A DNA stretch of 47,923 nucleotides. It comes from Anaerolineae bacterium. GTDB lineage: Bacteria > Chloroflexota > Anaerolineae > DUEN01. Made by a program: the position numbers and the translations under genes. The stretch spans positions 1-47,923 of the forward strand of contig JANXBS010000026.1 of NCBI GenBank assembly GCA_025060615.1, in the 5' to 3' direction. A model generated the notes under the pieces. It was not told the origin of the DNA, made no database searches, and saw only the letters and a program-made list of their open reading frames with translations. Positions 1 to 9,445 of this stretch are shown one piece after another (the first letter of the stretch is position 1; every line of letters starts with the position of its first letter).

Positions 1-2
1 GG

Positions 3-1631
3 GCTCGGAGGGCACAAGCGCTAGTTCCTGAGCGGATGATCCGCGATTTTGTCAACTTCTGGACCGATACCCGCTACTGCCGTGAGCGCGACTACGGCCA
101 TTTCTTGCTTCGACATGGCCCGGAAGCGGTCATCGCTGGACTGCTGCTGAGAGACAAGGAATTGCTGCGCCTGGGCGCGCGCTATGCTCTGGCGCTGGCT
201 ATGTGTGAGCACTGGGATGATGGCTTCATCTGTCGCTTTCCAGGCAGCACCTTTGAGCACCGCTGTTTTGTGCGGTCGCTTTGCGTACATGAAATAGCTC
301 TGATCCTGGATCTGACAGGGGAGCTCTTCACCGACTTAGGTCGAGAGTTTTTGCTACGTCGCATTGCCGAGGAAGGAATAGGGGGCATTAACTACATCAC
401 CTGGAAGCACGAGTATATCTTCCACTGCAACCAACTGGCCTGGTTCACACCTGGACGCTTACTGGGCTATCTCATCCTCGAACGAGCCATGCCGCGGGTC
501 AGGCCTTACACCGAACTGGCATACCAGGACTTGTTGGAAAGCTTGGGTTATACTATTCTCCCCGACGGTGGTTATGTGGAAGGCCCATCGTACTTTCGTT
601 GTGTTGCGCGCGACAGCGGTCTTTCCCTGTATTACTACGCCCGTGCCCGCGGCCGTGAGTTCCGCTCAGTTATCCCTGAGATTATGCACTGTACCGCTGC
701 CTTTGCTGAAGCCCTGGCCTCTACCGATGAGAGCGCCGATGTCATCCCTATCTGCGATGCCACTCCACTAATGGAACAAGAGGGGTTAGCCGTTATGGCA
801 GCTCTTCTTCCCGATAGCCAGTGGGTCACCATGTACCATAAATCGCTGGCTCGCACCAGGGGTATGCCTGACACCATCCTGGCATGGCAGCTCTCTCGAG
901 AGATCCCACCGCAGGGTCCTGAGATGCGTCCCTTTACCTCCCTGCCTGAGATGGGGATCATGGCATCGGTGCGATGGCTGGACGGTGAGAAAGTCAAGTT
1001 GTTCATCATGGGCAACAAAGCCGGCGCCGGCCACACTCACGAGGACAAGGGGTCCTTTGTGCTCGAGTTTGCCGGCGAGACCTTTGCCCTTGATCCCGGC
1101 ACCTGCGACTACGCCAATCCCCTCGCCGAGTTGCTTACGCACTGCGAGCGGCACAACATGCTTGTCCCCACTGGCACGCTGGAGCGTCCGCACCCGCAGA
1201 ATCCCCTGCCAGTAGACGTCAAGCCGCAAGGGGAGGGGGACGAAACTCGTTTCCAGGCCCAAATTGACGCCACGCCCGGCTGGGAGCCCTATTTCAGGAA
1301 GTGGGTGCGCCGTTGGGATTCGCCCACCCCCGATGTGTTGGTCATCCGGGACGAGTATGAGCTGGGCCAGGGTGACGGGGTCGAGTTCTACTGGCAAACA
1401 CAACGAGAGGTGAGCATCGAGGGGAGCCTTATCACCCTCACCGGCCAACGTGGTATAGTGAGCATCGAGGTGCCGCCGGCCTGCGCTGTACGTGTGGACA
1501 AACTGCCGCTCTACGGTGGAGATCAGCAATATCGGATTGCCATTTCCCAGAAGGGAAGAGCGGGAGTCTTAGAAGTGAAAGTAAAGCTCCAAAAGCGCCT
1601 CACAAACAGCATGGAGGAGAAAAACCGATGA
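3..1631 (+). CDS. Heparinase II/III-like polysaccharide lyase (5' truncated by window edge)
   Basis: Family call: heparinase II/III-like protein, which cleaves uronic-acid-containing polysaccharides by beta-elimination. The N-terminal half is alpha-helical (toroid-like) and includes GGYVEGPSYF around residues 180-190. The C-terminal half has the family's beta-rich segment with AGAGHTHEDKGSF followed by a 'LDPGTCDY' stretch. The reading frame is open to the left edge with no stop, so the first visible ATG at position 36 (531 aa from there) may not be the true start; family members are usually longer. No signal peptide is visible, but the N-terminus may be missing. It ends by overlapping the next gene through ATGA, so the two are probably translationally coupled. 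The substrate cannot be read from the sequence. Confidence 0.8.
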   Translation, partial: ARRAQALVPERMIRDFVNFWTDTRYCRERDYGHFLLRHGPEAVIAGLLLRDKELLRLGARYALALAMCEHWDDGFICRFPGSTFEHRCFVRSLCVHEIALILDLTGELFTDLGREFLLRRIAEEGIGGINYITWKHEYIFHCNQLAWFTPGRLLGYLILERAMPRVRPYTELAYQDLLESLGYTILPDGGYVEGPSYFRCVARDSGLSLYYYARARGREFRSVIPEIMHCTAAFAEALASTDESADVIPICDATPLMEQEGLAVMAALLPDSQWVTMYHKSLARTRGMPDTILAWQLSREIPPQGPEMRPFTSLPEMGIMASVRWLDGEKVKLFIMGNKAGAGHTHEDKGSFVLEFAGETFALDPGTCDYANPLAELLTHCERHNMLVPTGTLERPHPQNPLPVDVKPQGEGDETRFQAQIDATPGWEPYFRKWVRRWDSPTPDVLVIRDEYELGQGDGVEFYWQTQREVSIEGSLITLTGQRGIVSIEVPPACAVRVDKLPLYGGDQQYRIAISQKGRAGVLEVKVKLQKRLTNSMEEKNR

Positions 1632-2683
1632 GGAGAGTGTCCCTGGGTATCATCGGCTGTGGCGTAATCGGCCAACATCATCTACGGGCTGCGCTTTCAT
1701 CGCCTCTTATTGATGTGGTAGCCATCGCTGACCTGCGTCAGGAGGCCCGTGAGGAGACAGCCGCCCGCTACAACATCAGCAAGGTCTATGCTGAAGGGAA
1801 GGAGCTCATCGAGGACCCTTGCGTGGAGGCGGTCGTCCTTGCCCTGCCCACCTGCGGCCGCACCGAACTGGCTCTTCACGCCTTTGCTCGAGGCAAACAT
1901 GTGCTCACTGAGAAGCCGGTGGCTATGAATGCCGATGAAGTACGGCGCATGATCGCTGCTCGCGGCGATCTCATCGCGGGTTGTTGTTCATCGCGCTATC
2001 GCTTTCTGCCCTCAGCCAAGGTGGTGACAGACTTCATCGCTACCGGCGCCCTGGGCGAACTGCGAGTCATCCGCGCGCGAGTTATAGACGCCGCAAGCGA
2101 GCCGCCCAAGACCCCTCCACCTCCCTGGCGTCTGAGCAAAGCTCTCAACGGTGGTGGTATCCTGATGAACTGGGGGTGCTACGATCTGGATTACCTGCTG
2201 GGCATCACCGGCTGGCAGCTTAGGCCGCGTCTCGTGCTGGGGCAAACCTGGACGGTGGCGCCCCATCTGGCTGCGCGGGCTGCGCCCGGTTCTGACGCCG
2301 AATCCCACGTGGCCGCGCTCATCCTCTGCGACGGAGGCGCTGTCATCACCTACGAGCGCGGCGAGTTCGTGGCAGCACAGAGCGAGAGCGCATGGCAGAT
2401 CATCGGAAGCCGGGGTTCACTGCGCCTGCATATGCTCCCTGGAGCCGGCAAGACGATCACCTACGATGCCACCACTAGCGAGCAAGGGGTAATTCCGCGG
2501 GTACTCTGGCAGGGTGAAGAGGATGCTGACCGGGTGCACACCGGTCCTGTGCAGGACTTCGCCGCTGCCATCCTGGAGGGACGCCCACCCATGACTACCC
2601 TTGAGCAAGCCTTGATGATCCAACAGATCACAGATGCAGTATATGCCTCCGCAGCGGCTGGCACGGCGATAGAAGTCGGGTAG
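1628..2683 (+). CDS. Gfo/Idh/MocA family NAD(P)-dependent oxidoreductase
   Basis: A 351-residue sugar or inositol dehydrogenase-like protein. The N-terminal Rossmann fold shows GIIGCGVIGQHH (GxGxxG, about residues 8-19). The family motif EKPVAMN lies near residue 96 and carries the Lys usually involved in catalysis. The C-terminal half is the alpha/beta substrate domain of this family, with GGGILMNWGCYDLDYLLG in the usual HxxD-like region, although the first position of that motif is Cys-Tyr rather than His. It starts inside the stop codon of the heparinase-like gene (ATGA), so it is co-expressed and probably oxidises or epimerises a released monosaccharide. The exact substrate is unknown. 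Confidence 0.9.
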   Translation: MRRVSLGIIGCGVIGQHHLRAALSSPLIDVVAIADLRQEAREETAARYNISKVYAEGKELIEDPCVEAVVLALPTCGRTELALHAFARGKHVLTEKPVAMNADEVRRMIAARGDLIAGCCSSRYRFLPSAKVVTDFIATGALGELRVIRARVIDAASEPPKTPPPPWRLSKALNGGGILMNWGCYDLDYLLGITGWQLRPRLVLGQTWTVAPHLAARAAPGSDAESHVAALILCDGGAVITYERGEFVAAQSESAWQIIGSRGSLRLHMLPGAGKTITYDATTSEQGVIPRVLWQGEEDADRVHTGPVQDFAAAILEGRPPMTTLEQALMIQQITDAVYASAAAGTAIEVG

Positions 2684-2730
2684 AAGAGGCATAGGCGTCA
2701 ACGTCCGGTCTGAAAGGACGAAGCACTGCA

Positions 2731-2752
2731 AGCTGAAGACCAGCTCCTTTTT
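2731..2752 (+). terminator. Possible weak hairpin with T-run
   Basis: A short inverted repeat (AGCTG / CAGCT, loop of 5) is followed by CC and five T's, between the dehydrogenase and the isomerase gene. The stem has only five pairs, so it could at best give partial termination. Confidence 0.25.
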
Positions 2753-2795
2753 GACCCTGGGCCGCTGGATTGACTTAATTAGGAGGATAAAAACG

Positions 2796-3614
2796 ATGAA
2801 ATACTCGTTCACCAGCTTTTCCTGCCCTGAATTGACGCTCCCCGAGGTGCTAGCCCTGGCCAAGCGCATAGGCTACGATGGCGTCGAGCTTCGCCTGGCG
2901 GAAGGGCATAAGCACGGAGTCGAGACCGATATCAGCTCTGTTAAACGTCGCGAGATTAAGGCTCAGGTCACAGCATCGGGTATCGCTCTCGCTTGTCTAG
3001 GTACCTCCTGCACCTATGCCGACCCGGCCAGGGCAGCTGATATGGTGGCCGAGACCCGCCGCGCCATCCAGTTAGCCGCTGATATCGGCTGCCCACGCCT
3101 GCGCGTCTTCGGGGGCGAGATCCCCACAGGGATTACCCGTGAACAGGCGATGGATTCGATTGTTGCATCTTTGCGTGCCGTAGCAGCTCAGGCTCTTGAG
3201 AGCGGTGTGATCATCTGCATGGAAACGCATGACGATTGGACGAACCCGGATCAGGTTGCGGAGATCATGCGCCGGGTCAACCAGCCATCCATCGCCGTCA
3301 CCTGGGACGTGATGCATCCAGTGCGTCAGAGCCACGTGACCATGGATCAGGCTTTTCAGGCTCTCCAACCGTGGATCAAGCATGTGCATTTCCATGATGG
3401 GGTCAACAGGCTGGATAAGTTTGAGCTGAAACCGATCGGCGAGGGCGATTTTGATCATCGACGCATGGTGGAGCTGCTTATGGCCGCAGGGTATGACGGC
3501 TTTCTGAGCGGGGAATGGATTGGCTGGGAACCCTACGAAATTCATTTACCCCGAGAGTTAGCCACTATGAAGCGATATGAGCGCGAGGTACAACAGAACA
3601 ATTGGATCAACTGA
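2796..3614 (+). CDS. Sugar phosphate isomerase/epimerase (AP endonuclease 2-like TIM barrel)
   Basis: A 272-residue xylose-isomerase-like TIM barrel protein. Likely metal ligands are visible as the Glu in ICMETHDDWT, the Asp/His in TWDVMHP, the histidines in HVHFHDGV and the Glu in SGEWIGWE near the C-terminus. The ATG at 2796 is chosen because AGGAGG stands 9 nt upstream; the frame also extends upstream to a TTG at 2751, but that has no ribosome site. It lies 112 nt after the Gfo/Idh/MocA gene, and the two families are commonly paired in sugar or inositol catabolism (dehydrogenation then isomerisation). The substrate is not determinable here. Confidence 0.88.
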   Translation: MKYSFTSFSCPELTLPEVLALAKRIGYDGVELRLAEGHKHGVETDISSVKRREIKAQVTASGIALACLGTSCTYADPARAADMVAETRRAIQLAADIGCPRLRVFGGEIPTGITREQAMDSIVASLRAVAAQALESGVIICMETHDDWTNPDQVAEIMRRVNQPSIAVTWDVMHPVRQSHVTMDQAFQALQPWIKHVHFHDGVNRLDKFELKPIGEGDFDHRRMVELLMAAGYDGFLSGEWIGWEPYEIHLPRELATMKRYEREVQQNNWIN

Positions 3615-3878
3615 GCTCCGCATGCGCATACCTTCAAGCAAAGTAAGCGACTGTATTGACAGCAATCCTGCATATCGTCAGGAATGAATTTGGCCGGCTC
3701 CCCAACGTTGCTGTTCCGATCCTAAACCAGCATCTAAGCCACTCCCAGAAACCTCGAACACGACCTATACTACCTTTGGATCCTACAGGTTGCATCTTGC
3801 CAACCCCCTCAATTAATACGAAAATCAAATCTTGCAAGCGCAATCACGGAGTTAATTGGCAAAATCAGAGGTGTTAGA
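3615..3878. other. Intergenic region, no gene seen
   Basis: About 264 nt between the isomerase and the hybrid kinase. It is richer in A+T than the flanking genes and contains a TTGACA at 3655 and a TATACT near 3767, but neither has a matching partner hexamer at a proper distance. A promoter for the kinase is expected here, but I cannot place one with confidence. No terminator-like hairpin with a T-run was found. Confidence 0.4.
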
Positions 3879-6116
3879 ATGGGAGAAAAAGCACATGAGC
3901 AGAAAAACCCTATAGCGGTAGAGTGGGACGCCTGGTTAAATGACACGCAAAAGAAAGCCGTCTGGCTGGGAATGGCAGGGATGTATGGGATGGGATTGGT
4001 CCTGGTTGGGAGCCCAGCTCAGTTCCGGAATCCATCAACATACCTCTGGCTAGCGCTGCTTGTATTTGCCTTGGCCGGCCTTGCGCTGTTAGCTAGCCGA
4101 TGGGCTTATCTGCTCGCAGGCTGGGTGCTGATACTTGGTGGCTTGGCAGCCATACTGTTAGCAGTCACTTGGGGAGGGCAGGCGTCAGCACTAGTGCTCC
4201 TGACCGTGGTAATCGCTTTGGCTAGCCTGGCGATCAGCCTTATCGCCGGCCTAGCCCTGGCGGCTGGTTGCACCCTTTTGCTTCTGCTCGCGCCAGGCTC
4301 CTTGGCTCAGCTACCCCTCGCGTGGCGCGTGTCGGTCATTCTGGGGGCCTGGGGTGTTTGTGCCCTGATCTGGCTGCTGTTAGACTCCCTCTTGACCACC
4401 GTAAGGTGGGCGTGGTCGAGCTATGAGGAAAGCCGCCGGGCTCTAGAACAGGCGCGCGATCAACGGGTGAAGCTGTGCGAGGCCATAGAGGACTTATCCG
4501 AGGCCAATCTCCAGCTTATGCGGTTGAATCGCCTGGCTCAAGGGCTGCGCCAAGCCGCAGAGGAGGAACGCCGCGCTAAGGAACAGTTTGTGGCAAATGT
4601 CAGTCATGAGCTGCGTACCCCGCTCAACATGATCATCGGTTTCTGCGAAATGATCATCAACTCGCCGCAGACTTATGGTGACCGCATCCCGTCAACACTA
4701 TTGGCCGATCTGGAAGTAGTGCTGCGCAACAGCCGGCATCTCTCAGATCTAATTGACGACGTACTTGACCTGAGCCAGATCGAGACTGGCCGCATGGCAC
4801 TCACCAAGGAACGAGTGTCCATTGGGGAGCTGATCAATGCCGCAGCCATTGCGGTACGGCCGTTGTTAATTTCCAAGGGGCTATATCTCGAAACCGAAGT
4901 GGCCGAAGACTTGCCGGCTGTCTTCTGCGACCGTACTCGTATACGCGAGGTGATACTGAACCTGCTCAGCAATGCTGGCCGCTTTACCGAAAAGGGCGGG
5001 GTGCGGGTGCGGGCTTGGCAAGAGGGGGATGATGTGATGGTCAGTGTGTCCGACACCGGACCAGGGATTGCAGAAAGGGACCTGACGCGGCTCTTCCGGC
5101 CTTTTGAGCAACTGGATGGTTCAATCAGACGACGGTATGGAGGCACCGGCCTGGGACTGAGTATCAGCAAGGGGTTTGTAGAGCTACACGGCGGCAAGAT
5201 GTGGGCCGAGAGCGAAGTTGGCCGCGGCACCACCTTTTACTTCCGCCTGCCTATAGATCCGCCGGTCCCGCTAGAAGCGAAGGCAACACGTTGGCTTAAC
5301 CCTTATCAGCCGTATGAGGAGCGGCCCCATCCCTCACGGGCTAAGTTGCCTCCTTTGCGGCCACGCTTGATAGTGCTGGAGCGTGGCAATGGCCTGCAGC
5401 GTCTGCTCAGCCGCTATCTGGACAAGGTGGAGATTATCGCGGTGAGAGACTTCGAGGAAGCGGTGCTGGAGTTAAATCGTACCCCTGCTCAGGCCCTGCT
5501 GATCAATGCAATGACGTTGGCCGATGCACTGGGGCAGGCTGCGAAGTTGGGGGCGTTGCCGTATGATATCCCTGTGCTCTTCTGCGCTGTGCCTGGCATG
5601 GAGCAAGCGGCCGACGCGCTAGGGGCTTCGGAATATCTGGTGAAGCCAGTGACACGCGAGGCCTTGCTAACAGCTCTAAAGCATGTAAATGGGAAGGCAA
5701 AAAAGGTGCTGGTGGTGGACGACGAACCAGATGCGCTGCAGCTCTTCAGCCGTATGCTTGCGGAGGCAGGACAAGGCTACCGCGTCCTCAGGGCAGAGAG
5801 TGCACAACAGGCGCTACAAATCCTGCGCCACGAGCGACCGGATGTGGTTCTGCTCGACCTGGTAATGCCTGAGATGGATGGCTTTGAGTTCCTGGCGGCT
5901 AAGGAAAAGGATCCAATCCTGAAGGGGATCCCTGTGATTCTCATCTCGGCCCGTGACCCGCTGGGCCAGCCCATCGTCAGCAGTGGGCTAGCCGTCACCT
6001 GTCGCAGCGGCCTGTCGGTCCAGCAACTTCTCTCTTCCATAGAAGTGCTTATTGGTACCCTGGCCCGGATGCCCTTAACTGCTGATCGAGCACGGCCAGC
6101 AACTGTTCCCGGCTGA
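3879..6116 (+). CDS. Membrane hybrid sensor histidine kinase with two receiver domains
   Basis: A 745-residue sensor kinase. Residues about 25-175 form roughly six hydrophobic membrane segments with no obvious extracellular sensor domain. A charged coiled-coil-like linker (about 185-230) leads into HisKA with phospho-acceptor His243 in SHELRTPL. The HATPase domain shows the N-box (ILNLLSNAGRFT), DTGPGIA and GGTGLGLSI. Two receiver modules follow. The first (about 500-610) keeps the Lys of YLVKPV, but the acceptor Asp position reads Asn (Asn543 in LLINAM). The second (about 615-725) has VLVVDDEPD and Asp660 in LLDLVMPEMDG, so phosphorelay should use that one. The 3' end overlaps the convergent gene by 68 nt. 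The signal sensed is unknown. Confidence 0.93.
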   Translation: MGEKAHEQKNPIAVEWDAWLNDTQKKAVWLGMAGMYGMGLVLVGSPAQFRNPSTYLWLALLVFALAGLALLASRWAYLLAGWVLILGGLAAILLAVTWGGQASALVLLTVVIALASLAISLIAGLALAAGCTLLLLLAPGSLAQLPLAWRVSVILGAWGVCALIWLLLDSLLTTVRWAWSSYEESRRALEQARDQRVKLCEAIEDLSEANLQLMRLNRLAQGLRQAAEEERRAKEQFVANVSHELRTPLNMIIGFCEMIINSPQTYGDRIPSTLLADLEVVLRNSRHLSDLIDDVLDLSQIETGRMALTKERVSIGELINAAAIAVRPLLISKGLYLETEVAEDLPAVFCDRTRIREVILNLLSNAGRFTEKGGVRVRAWQEGDDVMVSVSDTGPGIAERDLTRLFRPFEQLDGSIRRRYGGTGLGLSISKGFVELHGGKMWAESEVGRGTTFYFRLPIDPPVPLEAKATRWLNPYQPYEERPHPSRAKLPPLRPRLIVLERGNGLQRLLSRYLDKVEIIAVRDFEEAVLELNRTPAQALLINAMTLADALGQAAKLGALPYDIPVLFCAVPGMEQAADALGASEYLVKPVTREALLTALKHVNGKAKKVLVVDDEPDALQLFSRMLAEAGQGYRVLRAESAQQALQILRHERPDVVLLDLVMPEMDGFEFLAAKEKDPILKGIPVILISARDPLGQPIVSSGLAVTCRSGLSVQQLLSSIEVLIGTLARMPLTADRARPATVPG

Positions 6117-7314
6117 CCGGCTTGTGGATGAATGCGGCCGCGCCTAAGGCCATGGCTAGTTGCTCTTGGGGCAGAATGGTGCAGACGATGATCGGAATAT
6201 GGCGGGTGCGGGGATGCTCGCGCAGCCGGCCCAGCAGTTCCCAGCCATCAATGCCTGGCAGCATCACATCCAAGACGATAGCATGGGGCGCGCATTTCTC
6301 GGCCAGCGCAAGCGCCTGTTCTGGATCACGCGCGCCGATGAAGTGGTAAGAAGTGCCGGTGAGATAGCGCTCAAACAGGCGCAGGGTATCGGCATTGTCG
6401 TCAATCACCAACACCGGCACCTGCACCACTATCGGAAGTAACACGGACGCAGCTAAGCCTCCCGCATTTTCTCTTCCGGAAACGATCTCCAGCCGACCTC
6501 CAAAAAGCTCAAAAAGTCGCCGCGCCATCTCCAATTGCTCGGGTATCTGGTGATCGATGGGCTGTATTAGGCCCGTAGAAGTGCCCTGGATGTGGACTCG
6601 CAACGCGGCTGACTCCGGGGTGACCAGGATGTGGACTTGCCCGTCTGGCACGGAACGCGCTGCTGCGGTGAGAAGGCTTAGCAGCCCCTGGCGCACGGTA
6701 GAGAGCTGTCCGGCCAGTGGGGGCAGACCCTGTGGCACCTGGCACCGCACCTCGACACCCAAGTCGCGTAGCAAGGGATCAGCGATCCGCACGATAGTGC
6801 CGATTATCTCCTCAATAGCGCCTGTTTCGCTTGGGAGGGACTGCTGTAGCCATTGCAGCTCTTGCTCCTGCTCTCCTCCTTTCAGGCTCTCATTGGGTTG
6901 AGCTAGCTGTCTCGCAAAACGAGTCAGGTTCTGAGCCGCTGCCTCCAGCTTATATCGCGTCCACAGGTGATCGGCCAACGCTCTTTCGGCGATCCGTTCC
7001 TGCCGGCGCAGCTGGCGGATGCTCAGCCCCAGGTTGGCTGATACCGTATGTTGGCTAGATTGTTCGACATACCGATAGATGAGCACGTGATAGATGCGCC
7101 AAGCGCTGGCATAGGGTGGGACATCGTAGCCGGGTTTGAGCGCCTGGATGCCCTCGACCAGGATACGGCGCAGGCCGGCGTGAGGGTTGGCGTGGTTGGT
7201 GAGGCCGAAGAGATCAAGCAGGGGGCTGCGGCCCAGGGCGGCGGGATCGTAAAGGTGCTTTAAGGCCCTGCGCAGCTCTATCAGAAAACAATCTCTGGCT
7301 GTCAAATAGCTCAT
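6049..7314 (-). CDS. Multi-domain response regulator-like protein with C-terminal receiver
   Basis: A 421-residue protein from ATG 7314; a GTG at 7353 would add 13 residues, and neither start has a strong ribosome site. The N-terminal ~140 residues end in a helix-turn-helix-like segment (NLGLSIRQLRRQERIAERAL). The middle resembles a histidine kinase dimerisation/ATPase region, but I see no acceptor His, no clear N-box and no GxGLG lid, so it looks catalytically dead. The C-terminal receiver is intact, with VLVIDDNAD, Asp349 in VLDVMLPGIDGW and Lys in FIHKPVS. It faces the hybrid kinase tail-to-tail and is a plausible phosphorelay partner. Its output (DNA or protein binding) is not established. 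Confidence 0.82.
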   Translation of the reverse strand: MSYLTARDCFLIELRRALKHLYDPAALGRSPLLDLFGLTNHANPHAGLRRILVEGIQALKPGYDVPPYASAWRIYHVLIYRYVEQSSQHTVSANLGLSIRQLRRQERIAERALADHLWTRYKLEAAAQNLTRFARQLAQPNESLKGGEQEQELQWLQQSLPSETGAIEEIIGTIVRIADPLLRDLGVEVRCQVPQGLPPLAGQLSTVRQGLLSLLTAAARSVPDGQVHILVTPESAALRVHIQGTSTGLIQPIDHQIPEQLEMARRLFELFGGRLEIVSGRENAGGLAASVLLPIVVQVPVLVIDDNADTLRLFERYLTGTSYHFIGARDPEQALALAEKCAPHAIVLDVMLPGIDGWELLGRLREHPRTRHIPIIVCTILPQEQLAMALGAAAFIHKPVSREQLLAVLDQQLRASGPGYQ

Positions 7315-7551
7315 GTCCGCTTGGCGTCCGCCAAATGGCCGAAATCTCCCCACAGGCTGGTTAGTTCATAGTAAAATTTTAATAGAGGTAACCCCGAAAG
7401 GCAAACTTTCCCGCGTCACTCCTCATCACCGCAACACCAAAACTTCAACAGCAAGCCGAAAGGAGGTGTGTCACTAGCACTCAAACATATTCGCTTTTTA
7501 ATTTTGTCAGTTCAAAGGGCATTCTTCTATCCGAAACCAGGAGGGAGAGCC
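7315..7551. other. Intergenic leader of the sugar transporter genes
   Basis: About 237 nt between the divergent receiver protein and the binding-protein gene. A candidate plus-strand promoter is TTGTCA at about 7504 and CTATCC 17 nt later, placing transcription start close to the AGGAGGG ribosome site at about 7539. A second purine-rich AGGAGGTG at about 7461 precedes an alternative GTG-type start, but no signal-peptide logic supports it. No recognised riboswitch was seen. Confidence 0.35.
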
Positions 7552-9309
7552 ATGGCCAGAAAACTGAATCGTCGTGAGTTTTTACGGATATCCGCTGCCT
7601 CGGCGGGCGCGTTGGCGTTAGCAGCTTGTGCGCCTCAGGCAGCGCCGTCAGCACCGGCTCCCACAACACCCTTAGCAGCGCCTACTGAAGCTACAGCGAC
7701 TCCGGCAGCCTCTCCTGTTCCTGCCCAACGCTGTCAGATGGACTGGAATCCCACCTTTCCACCACCCTTTAAGGTATACGACCCCCCCGTCGAAGTCTCG
7801 GTCATCTGGAACCCTGGCCTGACCTTCCCTGAAGGGATGAGCTGGAACAACAACCCAATGTACAACCGCGTGGTCGAGTATACCGGCATCAAGTTCACCA
7901 TTCACTGGGAAGCGTACGGTGAATTACGTGATCAAAAGCTGGCCGCCGATCTGGCTGCAGGCACCTTGCCGGATGCTTTTCATGCTGCAGGCCTCTTTTT
8001 TGAAGAGCTGATTGACAATGACGCTATTGAGGATATCAAAGAGATCTGGGAGGCCACGGCTTCGCCGTTAACCAAAGAGAAGAAGATGTACCCAGATTAT
8101 AAGTGGTGGAAGCCAGTCTTGCGCAACGGCAAGCTCTATGGCATCCCCTTCACTTGGGGCCCAGCATATAATGTGGATAACCTGTGCTTCATCCGCCAGG
8201 ACTGGCTGGACCAGTTGGGGCTGAAGGCACCCGAAACGGTGGAGGAATGGGGGACAGTGGCCAAGGCGTTTCGCGATGCTGGCCTATGCCAATTTGGCAT
8301 TAGCGCATGTAAGCGCCTGGTTACTTGGTTCCAAAGCCTGGATCCCGTCTTCGGCGCCTTCGGCGTTATGCCCACTTGCTGGGTCAAGGCCGAAGATGGC
8401 ACTTTGAAGTACGATAGCATCTCTCCCGCAGTAAAGGATGCTCTGGCCGTTATCCGGCAGTGGTACGAAGAAGGCCTTATTGACCCCGACTTCTATACTT
8501 ACAACGAAGGAGATGCTGCAGGTCACATTGCAGCGTCTAAGGTGGGTATCTTCACCGCGCCCTGGTGGCATGGTGGAGCCCAGGTGAAGTTGGAGCAGGA
8601 AAATCCCGGCATGAAGCTGGCGCTCATCCCGTACCCTAAGGGGCCCCAGGGCAAACAAGGCCGCAGGGCTTCGGCCGAGGTGCAGAGTCAGGTGGTGTTC
8701 AAGAAGGGTCTGGATCCGATCAAGATCGAAGCATGCATCAATAACCTGAACTGGCACATCGAGATGCACGTCAACTGGCAGAAGTATCAGCAATACGGAG
8801 AATGGCGCAACAGCCATGCCTTCGTCGAGGGCCTGGAATGGGTATGGGATGAGAACTGCGAGCTGAAGGATGGGCCGGTGGTCATGCCGATGACCTACAC
8901 GTGGATGGATACCATTGACTTTGGATTCCCATATATGGTCTATCCCACTTATCAAGTCGAGCCGTTCAGGGATATCCAGGAGTGGATGAAAGAGGATCCA
9001 GCCAAGCTCAATAAAGCTCAGCGCTTTCTAATCAAGAACCCAATTGTCCTGCGTGAGGCTGAGTACTACACTAAGGTCTTTGATACCCTGAATGTGCAGA
9101 TCATCAACGAGTTCTTCGGTAATCCCACAGATGCTATGCAGAAACTGCTGCCCGACCTGAACACTCTGGAGTCAGAGGTCTTCACCAACATTGTGATCGG
9201 CAATGAGCCTCTCGATCGCTTTGACAGCTTCGTAGAAGAGTGGTGGGAAAAGGGCGGCGAACAAGTGACCGCTGACGTTAATGCTTGGTACAAGGCTACT
9301 TTTGGCTAA
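7552..9309 (+). CDS. Extracellular sugar-binding lipoprotein of an ABC importer (LplA/YtcQ-like)
   Basis: A 585-residue family 1-type solute-binding protein. The N-terminus has a Tat-like motif (NRREFLRIS) followed by a hydrophobic stretch and lipobox LAAC, then a Pro/Thr/Ala-rich linker, so it is probably exported folded and lipid-anchored. The ATG at 7552 is preferred because AGGAGGGAGAGCC precedes it and the Tat motif falls at the right place; a longer frame from 7468 would bury the signal. The mature part shows aromatic-rich segments expected of oligosaccharide binding. It is followed by two permease genes of the matching type. The ligand is unknown, but the downstream enzymes suggest a galactose-containing or uronic oligosaccharide. 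Confidence 0.92.
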   Translation: MARKLNRREFLRISAASAGALALAACAPQAAPSAPAPTTPLAAPTEATATPAASPVPAQRCQMDWNPTFPPPFKVYDPPVEVSVIWNPGLTFPEGMSWNNNPMYNRVVEYTGIKFTIHWEAYGELRDQKLAADLAAGTLPDAFHAAGLFFEELIDNDAIEDIKEIWEATASPLTKEKKMYPDYKWWKPVLRNGKLYGIPFTWGPAYNVDNLCFIRQDWLDQLGLKAPETVEEWGTVAKAFRDAGLCQFGISACKRLVTWFQSLDPVFGAFGVMPTCWVKAEDGTLKYDSISPAVKDALAVIRQWYEEGLIDPDFYTYNEGDAAGHIAASKVGIFTAPWWHGGAQVKLEQENPGMKLALIPYPKGPQGKQGRRASAEVQSQVVFKKGLDPIKIEACINNLNWHIEMHVNWQKYQQYGEWRNSHAFVEGLEWVWDENCELKDGPVVMPMTYTWMDTIDFGFPYMVYPTYQVEPFRDIQEWMKEDPAKLNKAQRFLIKNPIVLREAEYYTKVFDTLNVQIINEFFGNPTDAMQKLLPDLNTLESEVFTNIVIGNEPLDRFDSFVEEWWEKGGEQVTADVNAWYKATFG

Positions 9310-9347
9310 TTCTGACAGGCCTTCTATGAAAAAGTGCCTAAAGACTC

Positions 9348-9391
9348 ATCCCTGGGGTTTAGCTCTTCGAGCTGAACCCCAGGGATCTTTT
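9348..9391 (+). terminator. Strong hairpin after the binding-protein gene (terminator/attenuator)
   Basis: The arms at 9348-9365 and 9369-9386 pair over 18 positions with one G-U pair and a 3-nt loop, followed by C and four T's. It lies between the binding protein and its permeases, where such elements commonly limit read-through or stabilise the upstream mRNA so that the binding protein is made in excess. Confidence 0.8.
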
Positions 9392-9445
9392 CACTGGTGA
9401 TGTAAAGCTTGACCTCAAAATAAGACGCAAAGGAGAGCCCAAGGG

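Noticed and set aside
786-1529. A 247-codon minus-strand open frame
   Set aside because: It lies entirely opposite the heparinase-like gene, has no family resemblance and no ribosome site; a G+C-driven shadow frame.
7370-7460. Possible riboswitch before the binding-protein gene (CCCCGAAAGGCAAACTTT)
   Set aside because: It vaguely recalls loops of known riboswitches, but no full conserved pattern could be traced.
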